Assembly: GCA_946479475.1 (NCBI GenBank)
Contig: CAMLGG010000007.1
Location: 1 to 45,135 of the forward strand
DNA length: 45,135 nt
From: an uncultured Ideonella sp.
GTDB lineage: Bacteria; Pseudomonadota; Gammaproteobacteria; Burkholderiales; Burkholderiaceae
Reading direction: 5' to 3'
Shown here: one piece after another, positions 1-9,389 of the stretch
Layout: each line of letters opens with the position of its first letter
Numbering within the stretch: position 1 is the stretch's first letter
Position numbers and translations under genes: made by a program
Notes under the pieces: generated by a model
Databases searched by the model: none
Told to the model about the DNA's origin: nothing
The model's input: only the letters and a program-made list of their open reading frames with translations

Positions 1-125
1 TCCTGACCACCGAGTCCAGCGACCAGATGAAGCAGGCCGGCCGCGCCGCGGGCGCCACCGGCTGGCTCGTCAAGCCCTTCGACCCGGCCAAGCTGATCGA
101 GGTCATCGGCAAGGTGATCCGCTGA
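1..125 (+). CDS. cheY: CheY-like response regulator, 3' end only
   Basis: Only the last 40 codons are in the window (frame from base 3, TGA at 123-125). The fragment begins LTTES, whose Thr-Thr matches the conserved switch Thr/Ser of receiver domains. It contains VKPF, the conserved Lys-Pro near the end of beta-5, and then a final amphipathic helix ending at VIGKVIR. Nothing follows the receiver domain, so this is a stand-alone CheY-type protein rather than a regulator with an output domain. It lies 64 bases upstream of cheA on the same strand, which fits a CheY phosphorylated by that kinase. The aspartate pocket is outside the window, so the assignment rests on the C-terminal third and the neighbour. 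Confidence 0.85.
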   Translation, partial: LTTESSDQMKQAGRAAGATGWLVKPFDPAKLIEVIGKVIR

Positions 126-189
126 CCTGCGGATCACCCCGCGAGGGCTGCGAGGGACACACGAAAGATTGACGAGCGAGGAGCCAGAC

Positions 190-2331
190 ATGGCCGACAC
201 GACGAGCGACAACCAAAGCATTGGCGACGGCATCGACCTGAGCCAGTTCTACCAGGTCTTCTTCGAGGAAGCGGGCGAGAACCTCGAGCAGATGGAGCAG
301 AAGCTGCTCGAGCTGGACGTGGACGCCGCGGACGACGAGGAGATGAACGCCATCTTCCGCTGCGCCCACTCGGTCAAGGGCGGGGCCGCGACCTTCGGCT
401 TCTCCGACGTGGCCGAGCTGACGCACCACATGGAGACGCTGCTGGACAAGCTGCGCCGCCATGAGCTGCAACCGAATTCACAGATGGTGGACGTGCTGCT
501 GGCCTCGGGCGACGCGCTCAAGGCCCTGCTGGCGCGCCACCAGGGCACCGGCGGCGACGCGGTCGACACCCGCGAGCTGGTGGCCCACATCCGCGCGCTG
601 GCCGAAGGCGAAGTGCCCGCGGCGGTCGCCGCTCCGGCACCGGCGCCGGCGCCCGCAGCAGCCGCTCCTGCCGCAGCGCCGGCACTGCCCAAGGGCGGCG
701 TGGTCGCCCGCGCCTTGTGCCTGACGGTCGGCCCGAACGAGGATCCTTCGGTCGCCGAGGGCCTGTTCGACCTGTTCAAGGAAGTGACCAACCTCGGCAC
801 GATAGAGCCGCTGGCCAACGGCAGTGCCGAGGGCATGCGCCGCTTCAAGATCGTGACCACCTCCAGCGACAGCGACCTGCTGGACCTGTTCACCTTCCAC
901 ATCGCCCGCGAGCACATGCAGCTCGCGCCGCTGGACGCCGGCTACGGCTTCTTCAACGAGAACCCCGGCGCGCCGCCCGAGCAGATCCCGCCCGACCTGG
1001 GCTACGGCTTCTTCGATGACGCGCCTGGAGCGCCCGGCGCGAAGGCCGAGTCCACCGCGGCAGAAGGTGCAGCGCCGGCGCCCGCCGCCGCCCCGGCCGC
1101 CGCGCCGGCGACACCGGCCGCCAAGCCGGCGGGCCGCGCCGATGCACGCGCCGCCGCCGCCAGCTCCGAATCCGCCACCCTGCGCGTCTCGGTCGAGAAG
1201 GTCGACCAGCTGATCAACCTGGTGGGCGAGCTCGTCATCACCCAGGCCATGCTGGCGCAGAACAGCAAGAACGTCGACGCCGCGCTGAACCAGCAGCTGC
1301 TGTCGGGCCTCGCCGACCTGGAGCGCAACACCCGCGACCTGCAGGAAGCGGTGATGTCGATCCGGATGATTCCGATGTCGATGGTCTTCAACCGCTTCCC
1401 GCGCATGCTGCGCGACCTGGCGGCCAAGCTCGGCAAGAAGGTCGAGCTGGTCACGCAGGGCGAAGCGACCGAGCTCGACAAGGGCCTGGTCGAGAAGATC
1501 ACCGACCCGCTGACCCACCTGGTGCGCAACAGCTGCGACCACGGCATCGAGCTGCCGGCCGACCGCGCGGCCAAGGGCAAGCCCGAGCACGGCACCATCA
1601 CCCTCGTCGCCTCCCACCAGGGCGGCTCGATCGTGATCGAGGTGCGCGACGACGGCCGCGGCCTGAACCGCCAGAAGCTGATCAACAAGGCCCGGGAGCG
1701 CGGCATCGACGCACCCGACTCGATGAGCGACCAGGACGTCTACAACCTCATCTTCGCGCCGGGCTTCTCCACGGCCGAGCAGGTGACGGACGTGTCCGGC
1801 CGCGGCGTCGGCATGGACGTGGTCAAGAAGAACATCACCCAGCTGGGCGGCACGGTGGAGATCGACTCCGCCGAAGGCTACGGCATGAGCGTGAAGGTGC
1901 GCCTGCCGCTGACGCTGGCCATCATGGACGGCATGTCCATCGGCGTGGGCGACGAGTGCTACATCCTGCCGCTGTCGTCGGTGGTCGAGTCCTTCCAGGT
2001 CGACCAGACGATGATCAAGACCATTGGCGGCTCCGGCCGCGTGGTCGAAGTGCGCGACGAGTTCATGCCCGTCATCGACCTGGAGAAGGTCTTCGACGTG
2101 CCGCGCTTCGACTTCGAGAACGTCTCCAACATCATGGTCGTGGTCGAGGCCGAGGGCGGCCGCGTGGCCTTGCTCGTCGACGAGCTGCTCGGCCAGCAGC
2201 AGGTCGTGGTGAAGAACCTCGAAGCCAACTACCGCAAGGTGCAGGACGTGTCCGGCGCCACCATCATGGGCGACGGCCGGGTGGCCCTGATCCTCGACGT
2301 CGGAGCCCTGGTGCGTCGCAGTCGCCACTGA
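190..2331 (+). CDS. cheA: Chemotaxis histidine kinase CheA
   Basis: This cytoplasmic kinase autophosphorylates in receptor/CheW arrays and passes phosphate to CheY. The 713-residue protein has the full CheA order. P1/HPt carries phospho-acceptor His60 in the motif AHSVKGG. A P2-like linker of about residues 130-320 is rich in Ala/Pro. P3 starts near 328. P4 has an N box with Asn447 in [14 protein letters not shown] at 487-491 and GRGVGMD at 537-543. P5, the CheW-like domain, runs from about 579 to the end. I chose ATG 190 because GAGGAG lies 7 bases upstream; an in-frame TTG at 169 would add seven residues. The linker holds two GYGFF motifs (251-255 and 271-275). It follows the cheY fragment and precedes the receptor array. 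Confidence 0.97.
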   Translation: MADTTSDNQSIGDGIDLSQFYQVFFEEAGENLEQMEQKLLELDVDAADDEEMNAIFRCAHSVKGGAATFGFSDVAELTHHMETLLDKLRRHELQPNSQMVDVLLASGDALKALLARHQGTGGDAVDTRELVAHIRALAEGEVPAAVAAPAPAPAPAAAAPAAAPALPKGGVVARALCLTVGPNEDPSVAEGLFDLFKEVTNLGTIEPLANGSAEGMRRFKIVTTSSDSDLLDLFTFHIAREHMQLAPLDAGYGFFNENPGAPPEQIPPDLGYGFFDDAPGAPGAKAESTAAEGAAPAPAAAPAAAPATPAAKPAGRADARAAAASSESATLRVSVEKVDQLINLVGELVITQAMLAQNSKNVDAALNQQLLSGLADLERNTRDLQEAVMSIRMIPMSMVFNRFPRMLRDLAAKLGKKVELVTQGEATELDKGLVEKITDPLTHLVRNSCDHGIELPADRAAKGKPEHGTITLVASHQGGSIVIEVRDDGRGLNRQKLINKARERGIDAPDSMSDQDVYNLIFAPGFSTAEQVTDVSGRGVGMDVVKKNITQLGGTVEIDSAEGYGMSVKVRLPLTLAIMDGMSIGVGDECYILPLSSVVESFQVDQTMIKTIGGSGRVVEVRDEFMPVIDLEKVFDVPRFDFENVSNIMVVVEAEGGRVALLVDELLGQQQVVVKNLEANYRKVQDVSGATIMGDGRVALILDVGALVRRSRH

Positions 2332-2372
2332 ACCTGAACCCTGAATACACGGATTCCAGCAGTACCGTTTCC

Positions 2373-3959
2373 ATGTTCCTCGACACCCTCTCTTTCCAAC
2401 GCAAGATCGGCGCCCTGGTGGGCGTGGCCGTGATCGGCCTGGCCACCTTCGCAGGCATCTCCCTGTGGCAGGACCAGCGCCAGACCTTCGATGCGCGGCG
2501 CGGCCAGCTCGTGGCCGCCGTGCAGTCGGCGCAGAACATCGTCGCGGCCTACCAGGCCAAGGCGGCCGCCGGCGCCATGCCGGTCGAAGAAGCGCAGAAG
2601 GCCGCCAAGGAGGCCGTCAAGCTCTCCCGCTACGGCGGCGCGGACGGCAAGTCCGACTACTTCTACATCTTCTCGCTCGACGGTGCGGGCGTCATGCATC
2701 CCCTCAAGCCCGAGTGGGACGGCCAGCAGCTCATCGGCAAGGTCAAGGACGGCGCCGGCAACGACATCGTCAAGGCCCTGGTCGACGCACTGGGCGCGAG
2801 CAAGGACGGCCGCGCCTTCGTCGACACCATGTTCCCCCGCCCGGGCCAGAAGGAGCCGGTGCCCAAGCTGCAGTACGTGATCAAGGTCGACGGCTGGAAC
2901 TGGATGGTCGGCTCGGGCCTGTACATGGACGACGTCAGCGCCGAGGCGCGCGCGGCGATGCTCGAAGGGCTTGGCCTGCTGCTGGGCCTGCTCGGCGCCA
3001 TCGGCACGCTGGGCTACCTGGTCGCGCGCAGCGTGCTGCGCCAGATCGGCGGCGACCCCGCGCATGCCATGGGGGTGATGAAGCAGGTGGCGGCTGGCAA
3101 TCTCGCGGTCGACCTGCACGACGCGCCCGCCGGCAGCCTGCTGGACGGCCTGCGCGAGATGGTCGCCTCGCTGCGCCGCACCGTGAGCCACGTGCGCCAG
3201 TCGACCGACTCGATCGCCACCGCCTCGGGCCAGATCGCCCAGGGCAACGCCGACCTTTCCAGCCGCACCGAGCAGACCGCCAGCAACCTGCAGGAGACCG
3301 CCTCCTCGATGGAGCAGCTCACCGGCACGGTGCGCCAGACCGCCGACTCGGCCCATACCGCCAACCAGCTCGCCAGCTCGGCGGCGCAGGTGGCCCGCCG
3401 CGGCGGCGAGGTGGTCTCGCAGGTCGTCTCGACCATGGACGAGATCAACACCAGCTCGAAGAAGATCGCCGACATCATCGGCGTCATCGACGGCATTGCC
3501 TTCCAGACCAACATCCTGGCGCTCAACGCCGCTGTCGAGGCCGCGCGTGCGGGCGAGCAGGGCCGCGGCTTCGCGGTGGTCGCCGGCGAGGTCCGCTCGC
3601 TGGCCGGCCGCTCGGCCGAGGCCGCGCGCGAGATCAAGGGCCTGATCGGCACCAGCGTCGACAAGGTCGAGGCCGGTTCGCGCCTGGTGCAGGACGCCGG
3701 CCAGACGATGAGCGAGATCGTTGCCAGCGTGCAGCGCGTGACCGACATCATCGGCGAGATCACCGCCGCCGCCAGCGAGCAGAGCCAGGGCATCGGCCAG
3801 GTCAACGCCGCCGTGACCCAGCTGGACCAGATGACGCAGCAGAACGCCGCCCTGGTGGAGCAATCCGCCGCGGCCGCGCAGAGCATGCGCGAGCAGGCCC
3901 ACACGCTGGCCGAGGTCGTCTCCGTCTTCCGCACCGGCGAAGCGCGCGTGCCGGCCTGA
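2373..3959 (+). CDS. Methyl-accepting chemotaxis protein 1 (single Cache sensor)
   Basis: A 528-residue inner-membrane chemoreceptor. TM1 is about residues 12-32. The periplasmic part (about 33-190) looks like a single Cache_2 domain, with [15 protein letters not shown] and a [10 protein letters not shown] end. TM2 is about 197-217, followed by HAMP and a Tar/Tsr-like signalling domain whose hairpin tip [20 protein letters not shown] starts at residue 374. The adaptation segments [19 protein letters not shown] and [12 protein letters not shown] are present. The protein ends in EARVPA, with no CheR-docking pentapeptide. ATG 2373 is the first sensible start after cheA (41-base gap), but no clear ribosome binding site is visible. 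Cache domains in this receptor type often bind small organic acids; the ligand here is unknown. Confidence 0.95.
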   Translation: MFLDTLSFQRKIGALVGVAVIGLATFAGISLWQDQRQTFDARRGQLVAAVQSAQNIVAAYQAKAAAGAMPVEEAQKAAKEAVKLSRYGGADGKSDYFYIFSLDGAGVMHPLKPEWDGQQLIGKVKDGAGNDIVKALVDALGASKDGRAFVDTMFPRPGQKEPVPKLQYVIKVDGWNWMVGSGLYMDDVSAEARAAMLEGLGLLLGLLGAIGTLGYLVARSVLRQIGGDPAHAMGVMKQVAAGNLAVDLHDAPAGSLLDGLREMVASLRRTVSHVRQSTDSIATASGQIAQGNADLSSRTEQTASNLQETASSMEQLTGTVRQTADSAHTANQLASSAAQVARRGGEVVSQVVSTMDEINTSSKKIADIIGVIDGIAFQTNILALNAAVEAARAGEQGRGFAVVAGEVRSLAGRSAEAAREIKGLIGTSVDKVEAGSRLVQDAGQTMSEIVASVQRVTDIIGEITAAASEQSQGIGQVNAAVTQLDQMTQQNAALVEQSAAAAQSMREQAHTLAEVVSVFRTGEARVPA

Positions 3960-3999
3960 CGACTCGCCCGACGAATCCCATCACACCGAGAACCACGCC

Positions 4000-5349
4000 A
4001 TGCTTTCATCCCTGTCCATCAAGCAACGCGCGGCCATCATGCTGGGGCTCATCGCCTCCGGCCCGGCCTGCGTGGCCATCGGCGCCAGCAACGGCTGGTC
4101 CGCCGGCGCGCTGATCGCGGCCAGCGCCGGCTTCGGCACGCTGGCCGGCGCGGCCTTCGTCGCCAGCCTGGGCGTGCTCAAGCGCTTCACCTCCGAGCTG
4201 ACGGTGCATGCCAATCGCCTTGCCCAGGGCGACCTCTCGGGCGAGATCGACACCACCGGCAACGGCAACCCCGATGCCGCCGCCACGCTGCGCGCGCTGG
4301 CCTCGCTGCAAGCCGAGCTGCGCCGCTCGATCGGCGCCATCCGCACGGGCGCCGACGGCGTGACGAACGCCGCGCGCGAGATCGCCCTCGGCAACGCCGA
4401 CCTTTCGCAGCGCACCGAACAGACCGCGAGCAACCTGCAGCAGGCGGCCAGCTCCATGAGCCAGCTCAACGGCACCGTGCGCCAGAGCGCCGATGCCGCC
4501 GCCCAGGCCAACCAGCTGGCCAGCTCGGCGACCCAGGTCGCCCGCCGCGGCGGCGAGGTGGTCTCGCAGGTCGTCTCGACCATGAGCGAGATCAATGCCA
4601 GCTCGAAGAAGATCGCCGACATCATCGGCGTCATCGACGGCATCGCCTTCCAGACCAACATCCTGGCGCTCAACGCCGCGGTCGAGGCCGCGCGCGCGGG
4701 CGAGCAGGGCCGCGGCTTCGCGGTGGTCGCCGGCGAGGTGCGCTCGCTGGCCGGCCGCTCGGCCGAGGCCGCGCGCGAGATCAAGAGCCTGATCGGCACC
4801 AGCGTCGACAAGGTCGAGGCCGGCACCCGCCTGGTCGAAGACGCCGGCAGCACCATGGGCGAGATCGTCGCTTCCGTGCAGCGGGTGACCGACATCATCG
4901 GCGAGATCAGCGCGGCTGCGAGCGAGCAGAGCCAGGGCATCGGCCAGGTCAACGGCGCGGTGGTGCAGCTCGACCAGATGACGCAGCAGAACGCCTCGCT
5001 CGTGGAGCAATCCGCCGCAGCGGCCGAGAGCCTGAAGGAACAGGCCGCCCGCCTGGCTGGCGTCGTCGCCAACTTCCGCCTCGGTGGCGAGCCCGCGGTG
5101 CTGCGGCCTGCGGTCGCGGTGCAGCCCGCCGGCACCCAGGCGGCGACTGCCGCGCCGTCCGCCAGGCCCGCCGCCAAGGCTGCCCCCAACGCCGTCGTGA
5201 AGCCGGCCGTCCGCGCGCTGGCCGCCAAGCCGGCCACCACGGCCACCACGGCCACCACGGCCACCCCGGCCGCCGCGCCGGTCCGGCCGGCCGCGCCGGC
5301 TCCGGCCGTCGCCGCGAGCGTCGACAACGGCGACTGGGAAACCTTCTGA
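4000..5349 (+). CDS. Methyl-accepting chemotaxis protein 2 (no periplasmic sensor, DWETF tail)
   Basis: A 449-residue chemoreceptor, short because it lacks a ligand-binding periplasmic domain. Two hydrophobic segments (about 11-30 and 34-56) are separated by only a few residues. HAMP and a full Tar/Tsr-like signalling domain follow directly, with the tip motif starting at residue 214. After it comes a tether of roughly 80 residues rich in Ala/Pro/Thr, ending in GDWETF. That matches the xWxxF pentapeptide (NWETF in E. coli Tar/Tsr) that tethers CheR and CheB. The tether DNA includes a 9-bp tandem repeat at 5232-5267. The gene starts 40 bases after receptor 1 with only a weak ribosome binding site. 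It may sense cytoplasmic or membrane state, or serve mainly as a docking partner in mixed arrays; that is inference. Confidence 0.94.
   Translation: MLSSLSIKQRAAIMLGLIASGPACVAIGASNGWSAGALIAASAGFGTLAGAAFVASLGVLKRFTSELTVHANRLAQGDLSGEIDTTGNGNPDAAATLRALASLQAELRRSIGAIRTGADGVTNAAREIALGNADLSQRTEQTASNLQQAASSMSQLNGTVRQSADAAAQANQLASSATQVARRGGEVVSQVVSTMSEINASSKKIADIIGVIDGIAFQTNILALNAAVEAARAGEQGRGFAVVAGEVRSLAGRSAEAAREIKSLIGTSVDKVEAGTRLVEDAGSTMGEIVASVQRVTDIIGEISAAASEQSQGIGQVNGAVVQLDQMTQQNASLVEQSAAAAESLKEQAARLAGVVANFRLGGEPAVLRPAVAVQPAGTQAATAAPSARPAAKAAPNAVVKPAVRALAAKPATTATTATTATPAAAPVRPAAPAPAVAASVDNGDWETF
5232..5267 (+). repeat. 9-bp tandem repeat in receptor 2 tether
   Basis: GGCCACCAC occurs three times in perfect tandem, followed by a fourth copy differing at one base (GGCCACCCC). 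In frame it encodes a [13 protein letters not shown] stretch in the flexible tether before the DWETF tail. Units are multiples of three, so copy-number change would alter tether length without breaking the frame. Confidence 0.85.
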
Positions 5350-5372
5350 CCGACCCGAAAGAGAACCGGACC

Positions 5373-6941
5373 ATGAACTGGATGAGAAGCTTCTCGATCC
5401 GCCTTCGAATGCGCGGCGCCATCGGCATGGTGCTCGCGCTGTTCGCCCTGGTGGGCGTGACCGGCCTGCTGGGCGGGCGCCACATGGCGAAGCTGAACGA
5501 CGAGTTCATGGACAAGTCCGTCCATGAGGTGCGTGCCGTCGGCGCGATCCGCAACGCCCTGGGCGACCTGCGCCAGCACGAGAAGAACATGGTGATCGAC
5601 TACGAGGACGGCGTGGCCGTGCTCAAGCACCGCGAGAAGTGGACGCAGTCGCTGGAGAACGTGAAGAAGGGCTTCGCCGCGCTGCTCGAGGGCGAAGAGG
5701 ACCAGGACAACACGCCGGCCCGCGCCGCGGTGAAGGAGCTCGACGCCTACGCCGCCGACACTCAGCGCGTGCTGGAGCAGATCCAGAACGGCGCCTACGA
5801 CAACGCCCGCACCGCCGACAAGATGCTGGCCCGTGCCAAGGAGCATGTGCACAACGTCGAGGTGAACGTGCAGGCGGTCGAGAAGATCGTCGACGACGAG
5901 GCCCGAGCCACCCAGGCCGAGTTCGCCGGCTCCATGCGCATGACCTTCATGGTCTTCGTCGCCGTGCTCGGCTTGACGGTGCTGGTCGTCGTGCCGCTGA
6001 CTTTGATGAACTCGGTGGCCATCACCAGGCCGGTGGACCACGCGCGCGAAGTGGCCCTGGCCATCGCCCAGGGCGACCTGACCCGCCACATCGACACCGG
6101 CGGCCGCGACGAGACGGCCGACCTGCTGCGCGCCCTCTCCCACATGCAGCAATCGCTCGCCGGGCTGGTGGGCGAGGTTCGCCAGGCCTCGGAGAACATC
6201 CACACCGCCTCCAACGAAGTCGCCTCGGGCAACACCGATCTGTCGCACCGCACCGAGCAGGCCGCCGGCAGCCTGCAGCAGACCGCCAGCTCCATGGAGC
6301 AGCTGACCGGCAACGTCAGGCAAAGCGCCGAGGCGGCCCACCAGGCCAGCCAGCTGGCCGGCTCGGCGTCCAGCGTGGCCCAGCGCGGCGGCGAGGCGGT
6401 GAGCCAGGTCGTCGCCACCATGGACGAGATCAACCAGGCCTCGCGCAAGATCGGCGACATCATCGGCGTGATCGACGGCATCGCCTTCCAGACCAACATC
6501 CTGGCGCTCAACGCCGCGGTCGAGGCCGCGCGCGCGGGCGAGCAGGGCCGCGGCTTCGCGGTGGTCGCCGGCGAGGTGCGCTCGCTGGCCGGCCGCTCGG
6601 CCGAGGCCGCGCGCGAGATCAAGTCTCTCATCGCCGCCTCGGTCGAGAAGGTCGACTCCGGCAGCCGCCAGGTGCAGGACGCCGGCGCCACGATGAGCGA
6701 GATCGTCGCCTCGGTGCGCCGCGTGGCGGACATCATCCGCGAGATCACCGCCGCCTCCTCCGAGCAGAGCCAGGGCATAGGCCAGGTCAACTCGGCGGTC
6801 AATGCGCTGGACCAGATGACGCAGCAGAACGCCGCGCTGGTGGAGCAATCCGCCGCCGCGGCCGAGAGCCTGAAGGATCAGGCCAGCACCCTGCACGACC
6901 TCGTGGCGCGCTTCCACCTGGCGGACCGCCACGCGCGCTGA
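5373..6941 (+). CDS. Methyl-accepting chemotaxis protein 3 (four-helix-bundle type)
   Basis: A 522-residue chemoreceptor starting at ATG 5373, 23 bases after receptor 2, with AAAGAGAA upstream as a modest ribosome binding site. TM1 is about residues 17-37. The periplasmic region to about 190 is helical and charged, like the 4HB_MCP family, with the usual [12 protein letters not shown] segment after the first helix. TM2 is about 191-212, then HAMP and the signalling domain with its tip motif at residue 369. Adaptation segments [19 protein letters not shown] and [12 protein letters not shown] are visible. It ends in DRHAR with no docking pentapeptide. Its signalling-tip DNA matches that of receptor 2 at 167 of 168 bases. 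The ligand is unknown. Confidence 0.95.
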   Translation: MNWMRSFSIRLRMRGAIGMVLALFALVGVTGLLGGRHMAKLNDEFMDKSVHEVRAVGAIRNALGDLRQHEKNMVIDYEDGVAVLKHREKWTQSLENVKKGFAALLEGEEDQDNTPARAAVKELDAYAADTQRVLEQIQNGAYDNARTADKMLARAKEHVHNVEVNVQAVEKIVDDEARATQAEFAGSMRMTFMVFVAVLGLTVLVVVPLTLMNSVAITRPVDHAREVALAIAQGDLTRHIDTGGRDETADLLRALSHMQQSLAGLVGEVRQASENIHTASNEVASGNTDLSHRTEQAAGSLQQTASSMEQLTGNVRQSAEAAHQASQLAGSASSVAQRGGEAVSQVVATMDEINQASRKIGDIIGVIDGIAFQTNILALNAAVEAARAGEQGRGFAVVAGEVRSLAGRSAEAAREIKSLIAASVEKVDSGSRQVQDAGATMSEIVASVRRVADIIREITAASSEQSQGIGQVNSAVNALDQMTQQNAALVEQSAAAAESLKDQASTLHDLVARFHLADRHAR

Positions 6942-6981
6942 TCGATCGACACAAGACTCGAACATTCCGGAGGGCAGATCC

Positions 6982-8751
6982 ATGGAAGCATTCCTGCGCA
7001 GCATCTCGATCAGGCATCGCCTGCTCGGCGGCATGGCCGCCGTCACGCTGCTGATCCTGGCACTCGGCGTCTGGGCGACCTTCAGCTACCGCAGCCTGCA
7101 GGCGCAGGCCGACGAGATGCTGGACGCGCAGACCTCGGTCGCGCGTGACACGAGCGCCGTGCTCGCCGCGCTCGAGCGGGTGCAGCGCTACGAGCAGTCG
7201 GTGCTGCTCAACGGCAACAACGCCAACGAGGCCGCCGAGCACAAGACCCGCTGGGACAAGGAGGTCGCCTCGACGACCGCCCTGCTGACCGCCAAGACCG
7301 ACGACGCCGAGCGCGCCAAGCACCTGGCAGAAGGCGCCGCGGGCCTGGCCGCCTACGCCAAGGAAGTGGCGCCTGTGCTGCAGCAGGTGGTCGACGCCAA
7401 GATCGACAGCACGGCCGGCTATGCCTACGCGCAGCGCGCCCTGCCCGAGCTCGAGAAGGCCCGTACCACCTTCGCCGCCCTGGTCAAGGAGACCGAGGCG
7501 CACATCGCCGCCGAGCGCGCCGAGACCAAGCGCCTGGGCAACATCCAGTCCACCGTGCGGATGGTTGCCGCGCTGCTCGTGCTGGGCGTGGGCTTCGGGC
7601 TGATGTGGACGGTGTCGCGCTCGATCGCCCGCCCGCTGGACCGGGCCACGGCCTGCGCGCAGCGCATCGCCCGCGGCGACCTCTCGGAAAGCATCCACGA
7701 CACCGGCCGCGACGAGGTCTCGGCCTTCGTCCGCGCCCTGGCCGACATGCAGGGCTCGCTGCGCGAGATCGTGGGCCAGGTGCGCGGCAGCGCCGACAGC
7801 ATCTCCACCGCGTCGTCGGAAGTCGCCAGCGGCAACCTCGACCTTTCGCAGCGCACCGAGCACACCGCGAGCAACCTGCAGGAGACCGCGGCCTCGCTGC
7901 AGCAGCTGACCACCAACGTACGCAACAGCGCCGACTCCGCCGCCCAGGCCACGCAGCTCGCCTCCTCGGCCAGCCAGGTCGCCGAGCGCGGCGGCCAGGT
8001 CGTCGCCCAGGTGGTCAAGACGATGGACGAGATCAACGCCAGCTCGCGCAAGATCGCCGACATCACCGGCGTCATCGACGGCATCGCCTTCCAGACCAAC
8101 ATCCTCGCGCTCAACGCCGCGGTCGAGGCCGCGCGGGCCGGCGAGCAGGGCCGCGGTTTCGCCGTCGTGGCCGGCGAGGTGCGCACGCTCGCGCAGCGCT
8201 CGGCCGAGGCCGCGAAAGAGATCAAGAGCCTGATCGGCTCCTCCGTCGACCGCGTCGAGAACGGCGCTCGCCAGGTGCAGGAGGCCGGCTCGACCATGAC
8301 CGAGATCGTCGGCTCGGTGCGCCGGGTCAACGACATCATCGGCGAGATCACCGCCGCGGCCGGCGAGCAGAGCCAGGGCATCGGCCAGGTCAACACCGCC
8401 GTCGCCCAACTCGACCAGATGACGCAGCAGAACGCCGCGCTGGTGGAGGAGTCGGCCGCCGCCGCCGAGAGCCTGAAGGGCCAGGCTCAGCGCCTGATCC
8501 AGCTGGTGGCCACCTTCCGCCTGGACACGCACGCGGCGATCGCTGCCCCGGCACCGGTGGCGGCCCCTGCCCCGGCCGTCGCGAGCCGGCCCGCGCCGGC
8601 ACCGGCGGCCAAGCGCGTCGAACCCAAGGCGGCGGCTCCCGCCGCACCCCGCAAGGCCCCCGTCGTCGCCACGACCGCGGCCCCTGCCTCTGCGCCGCAA
8701 GCGCCGGCGGTCGCCGCCTCGATGGACGAAGGCGACTGGACGACGTTCTGA
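6982..8751 (+). CDS. Methyl-accepting chemotaxis protein 4 (four-helix-bundle type, DWTTF tail)
   Basis: A 589-residue chemoreceptor. ATG 6982 is preceded by GGAGGG, the best ribosome binding site in the array. TM1 is about residues 13-33, the periplasmic domain about 34-190 is helical (4HB_MCP-like, with [12 protein letters not shown]), and TM2 is about 192-211. HAMP and the signalling domain follow, with the tip motif at residue 367. This copy belongs with receptor 5 in having DITGVIDG and VRTLAQRSA, where receptors 1-3 have DIIGVIDG and [10 protein letters not shown] Pro/Ala-rich tether ends in GDWTTF, a CheR/CheB-type docking pentapeptide. A rho-independent terminator follows immediately, so the first four receptors probably form the tail of the cheA transcript. 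Confidence 0.95.
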   Translation: MEAFLRSISIRHRLLGGMAAVTLLILALGVWATFSYRSLQAQADEMLDAQTSVARDTSAVLAALERVQRYEQSVLLNGNNANEAAEHKTRWDKEVASTTALLTAKTDDAERAKHLAEGAAGLAAYAKEVAPVLQQVVDAKIDSTAGYAYAQRALPELEKARTTFAALVKETEAHIAAERAETKRLGNIQSTVRMVAALLVLGVGFGLMWTVSRSIARPLDRATACAQRIARGDLSESIHDTGRDEVSAFVRALADMQGSLREIVGQVRGSADSISTASSEVASGNLDLSQRTEHTASNLQETAASLQQLTTNVRNSADSAAQATQLASSASQVAERGGQVVAQVVKTMDEINASSRKIADITGVIDGIAFQTNILALNAAVEAARAGEQGRGFAVVAGEVRTLAQRSAEAAKEIKSLIGSSVDRVENGARQVQEAGSTMTEIVGSVRRVNDIIGEITAAAGEQSQGIGQVNTAVAQLDQMTQQNAALVEESAAAAESLKGQAQRLIQLVATFRLDTHAAIAAPAPVAAPAPAVASRPAPAPAAKRVEPKAAAPAAPRKAPVVATTAAPASAPQAPAVAASMDEGDWTTF

Positions 8752-8777
8752 GCCAAAGCACCGAACTGGCCCGCGAC

Positions 8778-8800
8778 ACGCCCGTTTAACGGGCGTTTTT
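8778..8800 (+). terminator. Rho-independent terminator after receptor 4
   Basis: ACGCCCG (8778-8784), a five-base loop TTTAA, and CGGGCGT (8790-8796), running into a run of T to 8800. It ends the cheA-receptor 4 transcription unit 27 bases after the stop codon, which implies a new promoter for the Cache gene downstream. I found only weak promoter candidates in 8801-8880. Confidence 0.85.
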
Positions 8801-8880
8801 CATTTCAGTGTCACCACGAAGATGCCGAAGTCAGCGCCGATGTCCTGACCATCCACCCCTTTCCTTCGAGGAGACACCCC

Positions 8881-9333
8881 ATGCGTCACACCGCCGCTGC
8901 GCTCATTGCCGCGCTGCTCGTTCCCCTGGCCGCCCATGCCGCAGAAGGCGGCGCCACCGAGGCGGATGCCACTTCGATGGTCAAGAAGGGCGTGGCCTTC
9001 ATCAAGGCCAATGGCAAGGACAAGGGCTACGCCGAGATCAGCAACAAGGCCGGCCAGTTCAGGCACCAGGACCTGTACCTCGTGGTCTACGGCCTGGACG
9101 GCACGGTGCTGGCCCACGGCGCCAACGAGAAGATGATCGGCAAGAACCTGATCGACCTCAAGGACGTGGACGGCAAGGCCTTCGTGCGCGAGCGCGTGGA
9201 GATGGGCAAGGCCAAGGCCTCGTTCTGGCAGGACTACAAGTTCACCAACCCCGAGACGAAGAAGATCGAGCCCAAGACGATGTACTGCGAGCGGCTGGAA
9301 GAAACCGTCGTCTGCGGCGGCATCTACAAGTAA
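8881..9333 (+). CDS. Secreted single-Cache-domain protein in the chemoreceptor array
   Basis: A 150-residue protein with a clear Sec signal peptide (hydrophobic [14 protein letters not shown], cleavage near residue 20) and a good ribosome binding site GAGGAG 9 bases before ATG 8881. The mature part looks like one complete Cache_2-type domain: [19 protein letters not shown] at the long first helix, [26 protein letters not shown], and [18 protein letters not shown] before the last strands. It has no transmembrane helix after the signal and no signalling domain, so it should be free in the periplasm. It is 56 bases upstream of receptor 5. A likely role is ligand binding and presentation to a neighbouring receptor; similar free Cache proteins also occur beside other signalling genes, so this is inference. 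Confidence 0.88.
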   Translation: MRHTAAALIAALLVPLAAHAAEGGATEADATSMVKKGVAFIKANGKDKGYAEISNKAGQFRHQDLYLVVYGLDGTVLAHGANEKMIGKNLIDLKDVDGKAFVRERVEMGKAKASFWQDYKFTNPETKKIEPKTMYCERLEETVVCGGIYK

Positions 9334-9389
9334 GCCCCCAGCCACCCACGCGCCCGCAGCGGGCGTGACCTGCGCGCCGGAGGCCCGCC

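Noticed and set aside
478..2328. Long open frame on the minus strand opposite cheA (about 616 codons)
   Set aside because: It mirrors the GC-rich third positions of cheA, has His/Asp/Gln-rich low-complexity composition, and no family motif; the + strand has complete CheA domains.
3981..7046. 1021-codon open frame opposite the receptor genes
   Set aside because: Antisense of repeated chemoreceptor sequence; crosses three gene boundaries and shows no domain.
8824..8843. GCCGAAGT and GCCGATGT as sigma-28 -10 boxes for the Cache gene
   Set aside because: Neither has a TAAA-like box at the right distance; the match is too weak to list.
9351..9365. CGCCCG-CAG-CGGGCG hairpin between the Cache gene and receptor 5
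   Set aside because: Short stem with no T-run; in DNA this GC-rich such hairpins are common by chance.
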